Assembly (NCBI GenBank): GCA_026391455.1
Contig: JAPLEH010000074.1
Span: forward strand, 44,459-108,458
DNA: 64,000 bases
From: Bacteroidota bacterium
Lineage (GTDB): Bacteria > Bacteroidota > Bacteroidia > Chitinophagales > Chitinophagaceae
Direction: 5' to 3'
Shown here in pieces: positions 46,710 to 54,997 of the stretch. The notes beneath the pieces are model-generated. The model was given only the letters and a program-made list of their open reading frames with translations, had not been told where the DNA came from and did no database searches. How positions within the stretch are numbered: position 1 is the first letter of the stretch; each line of letters begins with the position of its first letter. The position numbers were made by a program, and so were the translations under genes.

Positions 46710-47351
46710 CTAGTTCTTATTCTTAAAATCCCCCCGTTTCCAGGCTTGAATAAAGTCGGCCCAGGCAGCAGGGTTGAAGATATTCTGGGGAGGGGTTTGC
46801 CCGTTGTATACCGCTTTGTTGGCTATTTTGTTGAATTGTATCCGGGTTGCTTCTCCACCATCGCCGGGTACTGTGCGCATCAGTATTCTGCGTTTTGCCG
46901 CACTCGTATTTTTCCGGGCTATTTCATAATCATCATCGGGCACCTTCATATTTACAAAGTCTCTGGCAAACTGTTCGGGAGAGGGCCGGGGTTTGATGAT
47001 CGTGGCAGGCAGGTATACGGTATCCACCACCATCAGTTGCACCACGCTGTACTGGTTGCCTTCGAGCGTACGGGGTATGCTGACCGTTTTAGATTTATAG
47101 GTAACGTGTGTGAATTCCACCTGGTCGCCCTTCAATACCACGATGGAGAATACCCCCTGTGCATTGGAGATGGTGCCCCGGTTCTGCCCTTTTACCGTTA
47201 CACTCACTGCCGGAATACCTACCAGGCTGTCGGCCGTCATGATCACGCCATAGAGTTGTACTACAGAATCACGGGAAGTTTCAAACTGGGCTTTGGCCGT
47301 TTGGGGAAGGAAGAAAAGCAGTAAAGCGGTATAACGTATAATTTTATTCAC
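46710..47351 (-). CDS. secreted carboxypeptidase-regulatory-like domain protein
   Basis: This secreted protein has a CarboxypepD_reg-like domain, the beta-sandwich often found at the N terminus of TonB-dependent receptors. From the GTG at 47351 (valine codon 31 of the longer frame) it has 213 residues with a proper signal peptide ending PQTAKAQ. The longer frame starting with TTG at 47441 would bury the signal peptide, so I reject it. The domain (about 30-125) includes LYGVIMTADSLVGIPAVSVTVKG and GTISNAQGVFSIVV. The last 85 residues are unknown. It is divergent from mrp, and both are bracketed by inverted repeats. Confidence 0.7.
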   Translation of the reverse strand: MNKIIRYTALLLFFLPQTAKAQFETSRDSVVQLYGVIMTADSLVGIPAVSVTVKGQNRGTISNAQGVFSIVVLKGDQVEFTHVTYKSKTVSIPRTLEGNQYSVVQLMVVDTVYLPATIIKPRPSPEQFARDFVNMKVPDDDYEIARKNTSAAKRRILMRTVPGDGGEATRIQFNKIANKAVYNGQTPPQNIFNPAAWADFIQAWKRGDFKNKN

Positions 47352-47410
47352 TGCGTCAAAAATAAAGACAAGTTGCTGATTTCGTAAAACAAATTGCCCC
47401 CTGTAATGGT

Positions 47411-47419
47411 TAACTTTGC
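47411..47419 (+). promoter_or_regulatory. -7 promoter box upstream of mrp
   Basis: TAACTTTGC matches the Bacteroidetes -7 consensus, 92 bases before the mrp start. A TTG 14 bases upstream is too close for a normal -33, so the promoter is only partly matched. Confidence 0.5.
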
Positions 47420-47510
47420 CAGTAATTTCGATTTTTAACAAGGATTTTACGGAATCAGGGCCGCCTCGGGGATGTGGCCGTAAATAAAGCCCCCATTAAA
47501 CACGATCTCC

Positions 47511-48602
47511 ATGACAAAAGAAAAAATTCTGGAAGCCCTCAGTAACGTACAGGAGCCTGACCTGGGAAAAGATCTCGTAACACTGAACATGGTGAAAGAT
47601 ATTGAGATCAATGGAAATGATGTTTCCTTTACCATAGTGTTGACCACGCCAGCCTGTCCCATGAAAGATATGATGGGCACTGCCAGTACCAACGCCATTA
47701 AATTACTAGTGAATAAAGAGGCCAATGTAAAGGTGAATTTTACCGCCAATACTACCACTAAACGTACCGATACCGGTGCTGTATTACCCAAAGTGAAGAA
47801 TATAGTGGCGGTGGTTTCCGGAAAGGGTGGGGTGGGTAAATCCACCGTTGCGGCTAACCTGGCGCTTGCATTGGCCCAGGGCGGAGCCAAAGTGGGATTG
47901 ATGGATGCAGATATTTATGGCCCCAGCGTACCCATCATGTTTGGGGTAAGGGGAGAGCGTCCGCTGATGATGGAAGTGGATGGCAAAGGCATGATCGCTC
48001 CCCTCGAACGATACGGAATAAAACTGATCAGTATTGGCTTGCTCGTAGATGAGAAAAACGCGGTGGTATGGAGAGGTCCGATGGCCAGTAGTGCCATTCG
48101 TCAGTTTGTAACGGATGTTTACTGGGACGAACTGGATTACCTCGTGGTGGACATGCCGCCAGGTACCGGCGATATACATTTAACACTGATGCAAACCGTA
48201 CCGGTAACCGGTGCCGTAATTGTAACCACACCTCAGGATGTGGCACTTGCCGACGCTAAAAAAGGGATTGCCATGTTTGGCCAGGCGCAGTTAAATGTAC
48301 CCGTAATCGGTCTCGTGGAGAATATGAGCTATTTCACACCGGCGGAACTTCCGGAAAATAAATATTATATATTCGGGAAAGATGGAGGAAAACGCCTTGC
48401 AGATGAATATGATATTCCTTTCCTCGGGCAGATACCCATCGTACAAAGCATTCGTGAAGGGGGTGATCAGGGTATCCCCGTTATGATGAGCGATGATACG
48501 ATCACCCGTCGTTCTTTTGAAACATTCGCCGCACAGGTGGTTCGCAGCATCGCAATGCGCAATGCCAATATCAGTGCAGAGAAAATCGCGGAAACGGTAT
48601 AG
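47511..48602 (+). CDS. apbC: Mrp/ApbC family P-loop ATPase (iron-sulfur carrier)
   Basis: This protein carries or assembles Fe-S clusters. The 363-residue protein has an N-terminal MIP18/DUF59 domain (about 3-80) and a ParA-like ATPase domain with the deviant Walker A GKGGVGKS (104-111), DADIYGPSVP and LDYLVVDMPPGTGD. The CxxC pair that binds the cluster in many ApbC proteins is not visible; that position reads NMSYFTPAELPENKYY. I recall the same text in other Bacteroidetes Mrp proteins, but cannot check. It is bracketed by inverted repeats with the divergent gene. Confidence 0.92.
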   Translation: MTKEKILEALSNVQEPDLGKDLVTLNMVKDIEINGNDVSFTIVLTTPACPMKDMMGTASTNAIKLLVNKEANVKVNFTANTTTKRTDTGAVLPKVKNIVAVVSGKGGVGKSTVAANLALALAQGGAKVGLMDADIYGPSVPIMFGVRGERPLMMEVDGKGMIAPLERYGIKLISIGLLVDEKNAVVWRGPMASSAIRQFVTDVYWDELDYLVVDMPPGTGDIHLTLMQTVPVTGAVIVTTPQDVALADAKKGIAMFGQAQLNVPVIGLVENMSYFTPAELPENKYYIFGKDGGKRLADEYDIPFLGQIPIVQSIREGGDQGIPVMMSDDTITRRSFETFAAQVVRSIAMRNANISAEKIAETV

Positions 48603-48604
48603 TG

Positions 48605-48825
48605 ACCCGATAGCTATCGGGTGGTGAATGGTCAACGGTGAATAGTGAATTGTGAATGGCGTGCCCGCCTACCTATATTTCATTTCGGCAGGTAAACCGT
48701 GGCGGGTGAATGGTGAATTGTGAATGGTCAATGGTGAATAGAATATATTGGAGTAGCCTAATCTAAAACCTAAACCCGATAGCTATCGGGTCGAAATTCT
48801 AAAACCCCAACAACCGCGTACATCG
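48605..48825. repeat. repeat element with two copies of an 18-bp palindrome
   Basis: ACCCGATAGCTATCGGGT occurs at 48605-48622 and 48774-48791. Between them are GTGAAT-type words and the 41-base block (48652-48692) shared in inverted form with 46477-46517. The 28-base block 48798-48825 is the inverted match of 46445-46472. TACATC-type words continue to about 48860, just before the next gene. Confidence 0.85.
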
Positions 48826-48863
48826 CACACCGTACATCAAACATCGTACATCAAACATCTCCC

Positions 48864-49502
48864 ATGTATAACTATCCTCATTACAAAGAAGCAGACCGGA
48901 AAAATATACTGTCCTTTATGCAGGCCCATCCATTTGTAACGCTGATAGGAACACGCAGCAACGGACGAATTGAAGCCACACAAGTGCCGGTGCTGGTGGA
49001 AGAACGGGATGAAAAATTATTTATATCCGGTCATATCGCACGGAAATCAGATCACCAGCAGGCACTCAGCGAAACGCTGGCAGCGCTCGCGATCTTTACC
49101 GGAGCCCATGCCTATGTGAGCGGCTCCTGGTACAGCAGCAATCCGCAACAGGCCAGCACCTGGAATTATATATCCGTACATGCAAGGGGAGCCATACAAT
49201 GGATGTCAGAAGAAGGTTTACGTGAAATGCTGAAAAAACTTACGTTGCATTTTGAAAAAGGGAATACCGCATCTTCCACCGTGTATGAAAATCTTCCCCC
49301 CGATTATATTGATAAACTTATCAAGGCGATCGTAGGGTTTGAAATGGAAGTGACCGAACTGGATAACGTTTATAAACTCAGTCAGAACCGTGATGAAAAA
49401 AGTTACGATAATATTGTAAAGGAACTAAAGCAACAGGAAGGTGAGGCCCGGGAAGTTGGCAACATCATGGACGAGCGAAAACCTTTAATATTCCCTTCAT
49501 GA
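48864..49502 (+). CDS. PaiB-like FMN-binding protein
   Basis: This 212-residue protein is of the FMN-binding split-barrel, PaiB type (also called negative transcriptional regulator family). Signatures are MYNYPHYKEADRKNILSFM at the start, HPFVTLIG, the HIARKSDHQQALS block, the GAHAYVSGSWY segment, and VPTWNY-like TWNYISVHARG. Bacillus PaiB affects sporulation and protease genes; the actual chemical role of the family is uncertain and an oxidoreductase role is possible. Its end overlaps the next gene by four bases (ATGA), so the two are coupled. Confidence 0.88.
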   Translation: MYNYPHYKEADRKNILSFMQAHPFVTLIGTRSNGRIEATQVPVLVEERDEKLFISGHIARKSDHQQALSETLAALAIFTGAHAYVSGSWYSSNPQQASTWNYISVHARGAIQWMSEEGLREMLKKLTLHFEKGNTASSTVYENLPPDYIDKLIKAIVGFEMEVTELDNVYKLSQNRDEKSYDNIVKELKQQEGEAREVGNIMDERKPLIFPS

Positions 49503-50428
49503 TAAAATACATATTATCCGGATGCGTTGCTGCAACATTGATAGCTTCGTGCGGACCGGCGAAAAAATCCATTACCGGCGAACAACCGGAATCAGGTAAA
49601 GAGATTAGTATGCAGGTAACATTTGATAAACAGGGACACCGCGGTTGCCGCGGCCTGATGCCCGAGAATACGGTACCCGCTATGCTGCACGCATTGGGAA
49701 TGGGTGTTACCACACTCGAAATGGATGCCGTACTCACAAAGGATAAAAAAGTGATTCTCTCGCATGAACCCTGGTTTGCACAGGAGATCACCACCAAGCC
49801 CGATGGGACTATAATGGGTGAACGGGAAGAACGCAAGTTCAACATCTACTGGATGACCTATGAGCAAACCCGCACTTTCGATGTGGGTATGAAGCCGCAT
49901 CCGCGTTTTCCCAGGCAGGAGAAAATGAAAGTAACGAAGCCATTACTGGCCGACCTAATTGATAGTGTTAAACAATATATGATGATGGCCCGGCGGCCTT
50001 TCCCTTATTATAATATCGAAACAAAGACCAATCCCGAATTTGACGGAGTGTTCACACCCAAACCGGAAGAACTGGTGGAAGCCATCATGAGCGTGGTAAA
50101 AGAAAAGCAGATCGAAGACTATGTGATCATCCAGTCATTTGATTTTCGAACGCTGCAATATTTACACCAGCACTATCCGGATATTAAAACGGCTATGCTC
50201 ATCGAAGAAGATGACAAACGCAGCCTGGAGGAACAATTGAAGGCACTCGGGTTTACACCATCTATCTACAGCCCGGCTTATGCACTGGTAAATGAAAAAT
50301 TACTGAAGAAATGCCATGCGCAAAAAATAAAAGTGATTCCCTGGACCGTGAATGATAAAACAAGCATCGAGTCGCTTAAGTCAATGGGAGTAGATGGAAT
50401 CATTTCGGATTATCCGGATTTGTTTTGA
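49499..50428 (+). CDS. glycerophosphodiester phosphodiesterase lipoprotein
   Basis: This lipoprotein enzyme hydrolyses glycerophosphodiesters to an alcohol and glycerol-3-phosphate. The signal peptide ends LIASC (Cys18). The GDPD TIM-barrel starts GHRGCRGLMPENTVPA, with catalytic His and metal-binding Glu, followed by LEMDAVLTKDKKVILSHEP (Glu, Asp and second His). The C-terminal strand has KVIPWTVND and GVDGIISDYP, a typical GDPD ending. The protein is 309 residues, likely tethered in the periplasm or outer membrane. It is translationally coupled to the PaiB-like gene. Confidence 0.9.
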   Translation: MIKYILSGCVAATLIASCGPAKKSITGEQPESGKEISMQVTFDKQGHRGCRGLMPENTVPAMLHALGMGVTTLEMDAVLTKDKKVILSHEPWFAQEITTKPDGTIMGEREERKFNIYWMTYEQTRTFDVGMKPHPRFPRQEKMKVTKPLLADLIDSVKQYMMMARRPFPYYNIETKTNPEFDGVFTPKPEELVEAIMSVVKEKQIEDYVIIQSFDFRTLQYLHQHYPDIKTAMLIEEDDKRSLEEQLKALGFTPSIYSPAYALVNEKLLKKCHAQKIKVIPWTVNDKTSIESLKSMGVDGIISDYPDLF

Positions 50429-50461
50429 TCTGAATTCTTTCTTTTTTTGAGATTACTTTAA

Positions 50462-51472
50462 TCAAAACTCAGGCAGATTTTTTTCACTCATGCCCAGCCA
50501 ATCCAGTGCATTCCGGTACATCAGTTTACGGGTGGTTTTTTTCCCCAGGTCCATCTTTTCGATCAGTTTTCCCGGGTGATGTTCTCCTAACGGGAATGGA
50601 TAGTCGCTACCCAGGCAGATAGTATCTTCTCCCATGATATCTATGAGATAAGCCATTGCTTGTTTATCATGTACCAGGCTGTCGGTCCAGAATTTACCAA
50701 TATAATTGCGCGGGTTTACAGGATTGTCAATGGCTGTGAGATCGGGCCTTACTTTGAAGCCATGTTCAATACGGCCAATGGTAAAAGGAAAAGATCCGCC
50801 GCCATGCGCAAAAGCCACTCTTAATTTGGGGAATTGTTCAAACACGCCGCCAAAGATCATAGAGCAAATGGCTCTCGACGTTTCTGCAGGCATGCCCACC
50901 AGCCAGGGTAGCCAGTAGGGCTGCATCTGGTCTTCACCCATCATTTCCCAGGGATGAATGAATAATGCACAGCCCAGTTTCTCTGCCGCTTCATAAAAAG
51001 GAAAGAATGATTTATCCGATAAATTTTTTCCATTGATATTCGAACCAATCTCCAGGCCGGGCATCTTTAGTACTTTCATGCACCGTTCCATTTCTTTAAT
51101 GGAAAGTGAAATATCCTGCAGGGGCACCGTACCCAAACCGATAAAATGATTGGGTTCCTTTGCTACTGTTTCTGCAATATGATCATTGAAGAATCGTGCT
51201 GTTTCCAGTCCATCTGCCGGTTTGGCCCAGTAGTTGAATAAAACCGGAATAGTGGACAATACTTGTATATCCACATCTGTAGCTTCCATTTCCTCCCGGC
51301 GCTTATCCTCTTTATAACAATTCTCTTCCACCACCCGGAACAATTTATCTCCTTTCATCATACAGGCTTCGCAATTGCGGTGTTCCAGGTGGATGAATTC
51401 ACCGTACCCAAACTTTTGTGTCCAGTTGGGCATCTTCTCCGGCATGATATGGGTATGTATGTCGATCTTCAT
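50462..51472 (-). CDS. 2-amino-3-carboxymuconate-6-semialdehyde decarboxylase (ACMSD)
   Basis: This amidohydrolase-family decarboxylase turns ACMS (made by 3-hydroxyanthranilate dioxygenase) into 2-aminomuconate semialdehyde, diverting flux from quinolinate and NAD. From the ATG at 51472 the protein has 336 residues and starts KIDIHTHIMPEKMPNW; His6 and His8 are metal ligands. The other family marks are the HPWEMMG segment, AFAHGGGSFPFTIGRIEHG, and the metal-binding Asp in LGSDYPFPLGE. The frame continuing to 51505 runs into the inverted repeat. It is in the same direction as the dioxygenase 120 bases upstream. Confidence 0.93.
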   Translation of the reverse strand: MKIDIHTHIMPEKMPNWTQKFGYGEFIHLEHRNCEACMMKGDKLFRVVEENCYKEDKRREEMEATDVDIQVLSTIPVLFNYWAKPADGLETARFFNDHIAETVAKEPNHFIGLGTVPLQDISLSIKEMERCMKVLKMPGLEIGSNINGKNLSDKSFFPFYEAAEKLGCALFIHPWEMMGEDQMQPYWLPWLVGMPAETSRAICSMIFGGVFEQFPKLRVAFAHGGGSFPFTIGRIEHGFKVRPDLTAIDNPVNPRNYIGKFWTDSLVHDKQAMAYLIDIMGEDTICLGSDYPFPLGEHHPGKLIEKMDLGKKTTRKLMYRNALDWLGMSEKNLPEF

Positions 51473-51483
51473 GTTGCAGTTAT

Positions 51484-51551
51484 TGGCTTGTCCGCCCTCC
51501 TTCATTTTATTACGGCTTGCCTACCGAAATATAATGGAGGCAGGTGGGTAA
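51484..51551. repeat. repeat element, inverted copy of 53388-53455
   Basis: Sixty-eight bases match the reverse complement of 53388-53455 with three mismatches. The sequence contains a TGCCTACC to GGAGGCA hairpin. It sits between ACMSD and the dioxygenase gene. Confidence 0.85.
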
Positions 51552-51592
51552 AGTGGCTGTTTGCTCGCAGCTCATAGCTCGCGGTTTGCTGC

Positions 51593-52117
51593 TTATTTCC
51601 TTGCTACCGGTGGTTCCATTACCGTTCCGCATTTTTCACAGGTACGATGCATGGTGTTTTCCCAAAAACGGTTCATCACCGGAGGTAATTGTTTTACAAT
51701 ATCATCCACGTGCAGGCTCTCTTCGTATAATTTATGCCCGCATTTTTCGCAAAACCATAAGAAGCCATCGTCTTCAGACTCTCTTTTTTTCTCAATCACT
51801 AACCCAACGGTATTGGGTCCCCGCTGCGGAGAATGCGGTGTTTTGGGAGGCAATAAAAACATATCACCTTCTTTGATATGAATATCTTTAAACTCACCAT
51901 TGTCGATGATCTTTACCACGATATCCCCTTCCAGTTGATAATAGAGCTCTTCTGTTTCATTGAAATGATAATCCTTACGGGCATTGGGCCCGCCCACAAT
52001 CATTACAATAAAATTCTCTGCTTCCTTATACACACATTGATTGCCCACCGGCGGTTTGAGCAGATCTCGGTTTTCATCGATCCATTTTTTCAGGTTAAAA
52101 GGGGCTATGACTGGCAT
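51593..52117 (-). CDS. nbaC: 3-hydroxyanthranilate 3,4-dioxygenase
   Basis: This Fe(II) extradiol dioxygenase opens the ring of 3-hydroxyanthranilate to ACMS. From the ATG at 52117 the protein has 174 residues. The iron ligands His51, Glu57 (in HFNETEELYY) and His95 (in PPKTPHSPQR) are at exactly the positions of the Cupriavidus enzyme. The C terminus has two CxxC pairs (CEKCGH and CEKCGT) that form the rubredoxin-like iron site of bacterial forms. The frame beyond 52117 is a shadow. The small secreted-protein gene ends two bases before this start. Confidence 0.95.
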   Translation of the reverse strand: MPVIAPFNLKKWIDENRDLLKPPVGNQCVYKEAENFIVMIVGGPNARKDYHFNETEELYYQLEGDIVVKIIDNGEFKDIHIKEGDMFLLPPKTPHSPQRGPNTVGLVIEKKRESEDDGFLWFCEKCGHKLYEESLHVDDIVKQLPPVMNRFWENTMHRTCEKCGTVMEPPVARK

Positions 52118-52119
52118 GT

Positions 52120-52512
52120 TCAGGGGTTTTGATTTGGTAATTTGCGAATGTCGACTATCCACAGCGTTGGAAGCTGCTCTTTAGAATAATTATTAATAAT
52201 AGTGTATGAAATAGGCGCTGTGTTTTCGGATTGAACCTGCATCTCATATAGCTGACCGGCAACAAAAAAATTGTCACCAGCAGATTCCGGGCAGGGTTGA
52301 TTCAGCAGCACTGTCAAGCCATTATTCATACCGGGGTTGTCAGATTTTTCAATACTAAATTTTTGTGTTAATGCCCATGCAAAGACACCACAAAGTGGAG
52401 GGAGTTTCTCCGCTTTTAGTAGCCGTGCGCTCAATGTGTATGTTTTGGCAGCCGGTTGCGCAAAAACCAACTGGCAAAACAGTAAACTGGCAAATAAAAG
52501 GCTGAATTTCAT
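52120..52512 (-). CDS. small secreted protein in the kynurenine cluster
   Basis: I do not recognise this 130-residue protein. It has a signal peptide (1-18, ending LVFAQ) and a mature part of about 110 residues with two cysteines (PPLCGVF and QPCPES). It is probably periplasmic. Its stop codon is two bases before the dioxygenase start, so they are co-transcribed. A role in the pathway is inferred only from position; a secreted protein would not meet the cytoplasmic intermediates. Confidence 0.6.
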   Translation of the reverse strand: MKFSLLFASLLFCQLVFAQPAAKTYTLSARLLKAEKLPPLCGVFAWALTQKFSIEKSDNPGMNNGLTVLLNQPCPESAGDNFFVAGQLYEMQVQSENTAPISYTIINNYSKEQLPTLWIVDIRKLPNQNP

Positions 52513-52562
52513 ATGACCTAATCAGGTGAAAAATTACAACTTTTTACCGTAGGTTTGACAAT

Positions 52563-53348
52563 ATGAATCTTTCTTTAGCAGGCAAATATGCCATCATTTG
52601 CGGCAGCACCCAAGGTATCGGGCTGGCCATAGCAGAAGAACTGGCCGGTATGGGAGCTCATTGCACCTTAATTGCCCGGAATGAAACATCGTTGATAGAA
52701 GCAGTAAATAAACTGGATACCCGTTCGGGGCAACAACACCATTATCTGTTGGCAGACTTTTCCCAGCCCGATCAGTTGAAACAGATTATGGCGGATTATA
52801 TGGGAAAACATACTGCACATATACTGATCAATAATACAGGCGGACCTGCAGCGGGACCTATTACGGAAGCAACAGAAGAGGCATTTATACAAACCTTCAA
52901 TCAGCACCTGATCTGCAATCATATACTTGCCAAAGCAGTAATACCTTCAATGAAAAAAGAAGGGTATGGACGTATCGTCAATATTATTTCAACGTCGGTA
53001 AAAATTCCATTGAAAAATCTTGGCGTTTCAAATACCATCCGTGGTGCTGTAGCCAGTTGGGCAAAGACCATGGCCAATGAACTGGGGCAATTCAATATTA
53101 CAGTAAACAATGTATTACCAGGATTTACTGCCACACAACGGCTGAGTACACTCATTGATAATATTGCCAAAAAAGGGAACACAATCGTTGATGTCGTGCA
53201 GAAGAATATGATGGAAGAAGTGCCCATGAAACGATTCGCGGATGCATCGGAAGTAGCGGCCGTAGCAGCCTTTCTCGCATCGCCCGCAGCGTCCTATGTA
53301 AATGGAGTGAGTATACCGGTAGATGGCGGACGAACCGGCAGTATTTAG
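52563..53348 (+). CDS. SDR-family oxidoreductase with altered active site
   Basis: This is a 261-residue classical short-chain dehydrogenase/reductase by fold. The NAD(P)-binding motif is GSTQGIG (about 14-20), the NNTGG motif replaces NNAGG, and the closing segment SYVNGVSIPVDGG is standard. The usual YxxxK catalytic pair is missing: at the matching place the sequence is SNTIR (Ser156 for Tyr and Arg160 for Lys). Ser143 or Ser145 is kept. A subgroup of SDRs with this change is known, with unclear chemistry. It is divergent from the dioxygenase operon; its substrate may be a pathway intermediate. Confidence 0.85.
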   Translation: MNLSLAGKYAIICGSTQGIGLAIAEELAGMGAHCTLIARNETSLIEAVNKLDTRSGQQHHYLLADFSQPDQLKQIMADYMGKHTAHILINNTGGPAAGPITEATEEAFIQTFNQHLICNHILAKAVIPSMKKEGYGRIVNIISTSVKIPLKNLGVSNTIRGAVASWAKTMANELGQFNITVNNVLPGFTATQRLSTLIDNIAKKGNTIVDVVQKNMMEEVPMKRFADASEVAAVAAFLASPAASYVNGVSIPVDGGRTGSI

Positions 53349-53387
53349 TTGTCAGGCTATTTCCTGCCCACCAGCAATCCGCCACGG

Positions 53388-53455
53388 TTTACCCACCTGC
53401 CTCCATCATATTTGGGTAGGCAAGCCGTAATAAAATGTAGGAGGGCGGACAAGCC
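53388..53455. repeat. repeat element, inverted copy of 51484-51551
   Basis: This is the inverted partner of 51484-51551 (65 of 68 positions). Flanking sequence to 53512 is built of related words (GCGGACAAGCC, AACGAGCAAGC). It lies between the SDR and the aldehyde dehydrogenase genes. Confidence 0.85.
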
Positions 53456-53514
53456 AGTAACAAGCAACGAGTAATCCGCCACGGCGGACAAGCCAATAAC
53501 GAGCAAGCAGCAAC

Positions 53515-54972
53515 ATGAAACCAGACATTCCCTATCATCTCGAAAATTATATCGGAGGCAACCTGATCGGTCCCCTCAGTGGCAATTTCATTGACAATGT
53601 CAATCCCGCTACCGGAAAAGTGTATGGACAAATACCTGATTCTCATAAAAAAGATATTGATGCAGCAGTCAGTGCAGCAAAGAAAGCATTTCCGGCCTGG
53701 AGCACCACTTCAGTAGAAGAACGTTTCAAAGTGCTCAACCGTATCGCCGAACTGATTGATGAACACCTCGACGAACTGGCTCTTGCCGAAACCAATGATA
53801 ATGGTAAGCCTTTGTGGCTGAGTAAACGGGTGGATATCCCCAGAGCCTCTGCCAATTTCCGTTTTTTCGCAACGGGCATCATGCATTTTGCTACGGAGAG
53901 CCATCATATGGAAGATAAGGCGGTGAACTATACATTGCGGCAACCTATTGGCATCGTGGGATGCATTTCTCCCTGGAATCTACCACTCTATTTATTTACC
54001 TGGAAGATCGTACCTGCACTGGCAGCAGGTAATTGTGTGATTGCAAAGCCATCGGAAGTTACGCCCGTTACGGCCTTCCTCTTATCCCGTATCTGCATGG
54101 AAGCAGGCCTGCCCGCTGGTGTATTGAATATCGTACATGGAACCGGGCCCGGTGCCGGTGAAGCCATTGTAACGCACCCGGAAATTAAAGCCATTTCCTT
54201 TACGGGCAGTACCCGAGCCGGTGAACGCATTGCATCACTGGCTGCACCAAAATTCAAAAAATTGTCGCTGGAACTCGGAGGTAAAAATCCGGCCATCATA
54301 TTCGCCGATTGTGATTGGGATAAAATGATGACCGATACCATCCGCTCTTCATTTAGCAATCAGGGAGAGATCTGTTTATGCGGAAGCCGGATATTGATTG
54401 AAGAAGCGGTGTACGAAAAATTCAAAACAGAATTTGTACAGCGTACACAGGCACTTACAGTAGGTGATCCGTTGGATGAAGCATCCAGGCAAGGAGCCAT
54501 TGTGAGTAAGGTGCATTTTGAAAAAATAATGCGCTGTATTGATACGGCCAAACAGGAAGGAGGGAAACTATTGTGCGGAGGAAGATCTGTACAACCGGAA
54601 GGCAGATGCGCAGAAGGATATTTTATTCAACCAACGGTGATTGAGGGATTAGGCCCAAACTGCCAGACCAACCAGGAAGAAATATTCGGTCCCGTGGTAA
54701 CTTTGCAATCATTCAAAACAGAAGACGAAGTTGTTCAATTGGCTAATGCCACCCATTATGGTCTGGCAGCCACCATCTGGACACAGGATATAACCAAAGC
54801 CAACCGGATGGCCGCAAAAGTGGAGAGTGGTATCATCTGGATCAATTGCTGGTTGCTCCGTGACCTGCGTACCCCATTTGGCGGATTGAAAAATAGTGGA
54901 GTGGGAAGGGAAGGAGGCTGGGAAGCCCTGCGTTTTTTCACAGAGCCTAAGAATGTTTGCATTCAATTATAA
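53515..54972 (+). CDS. 2-aminomuconate 6-semialdehyde dehydrogenase (ALDH family)
   Basis: This NAD-dependent aldehyde dehydrogenase of 485 residues has all catalytic motifs: SPWNLPLYLFTWK (Asn), FTGSTRAGERI, LELGGKNPAI (general-base Glu), and GEICLCGSRI (nucleophilic Cys). The close fit to AmnC / ALDH8-type 2-hydroxy- or 2-aminomuconate semialdehyde dehydrogenases and its place between ACMSD, the dioxygenase and a 2-aminomuconate deaminase make the aminomuconate semialdehyde the likely substrate. It is followed 25 bases later by the deaminase. Confidence 0.9.
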   Translation: MKPDIPYHLENYIGGNLIGPLSGNFIDNVNPATGKVYGQIPDSHKKDIDAAVSAAKKAFPAWSTTSVEERFKVLNRIAELIDEHLDELALAETNDNGKPLWLSKRVDIPRASANFRFFATGIMHFATESHHMEDKAVNYTLRQPIGIVGCISPWNLPLYLFTWKIVPALAAGNCVIAKPSEVTPVTAFLLSRICMEAGLPAGVLNIVHGTGPGAGEAIVTHPEIKAISFTGSTRAGERIASLAAPKFKKLSLELGGKNPAIIFADCDWDKMMTDTIRSSFSNQGEICLCGSRILIEEAVYEKFKTEFVQRTQALTVGDPLDEASRQGAIVSKVHFEKIMRCIDTAKQEGGKLLCGGRSVQPEGRCAEGYFIQPTVIEGLGPNCQTNQEEIFGPVVTLQSFKTEDEVVQLANATHYGLAATIWTQDITKANRMAAKVESGIIWINCWLLRDLRTPFGGLKNSGVGREGGWEALRFFTEPKNVCIQL

Positions 54973-54997
54973 CTACTAAGTATAAGCGCAAAATCGT

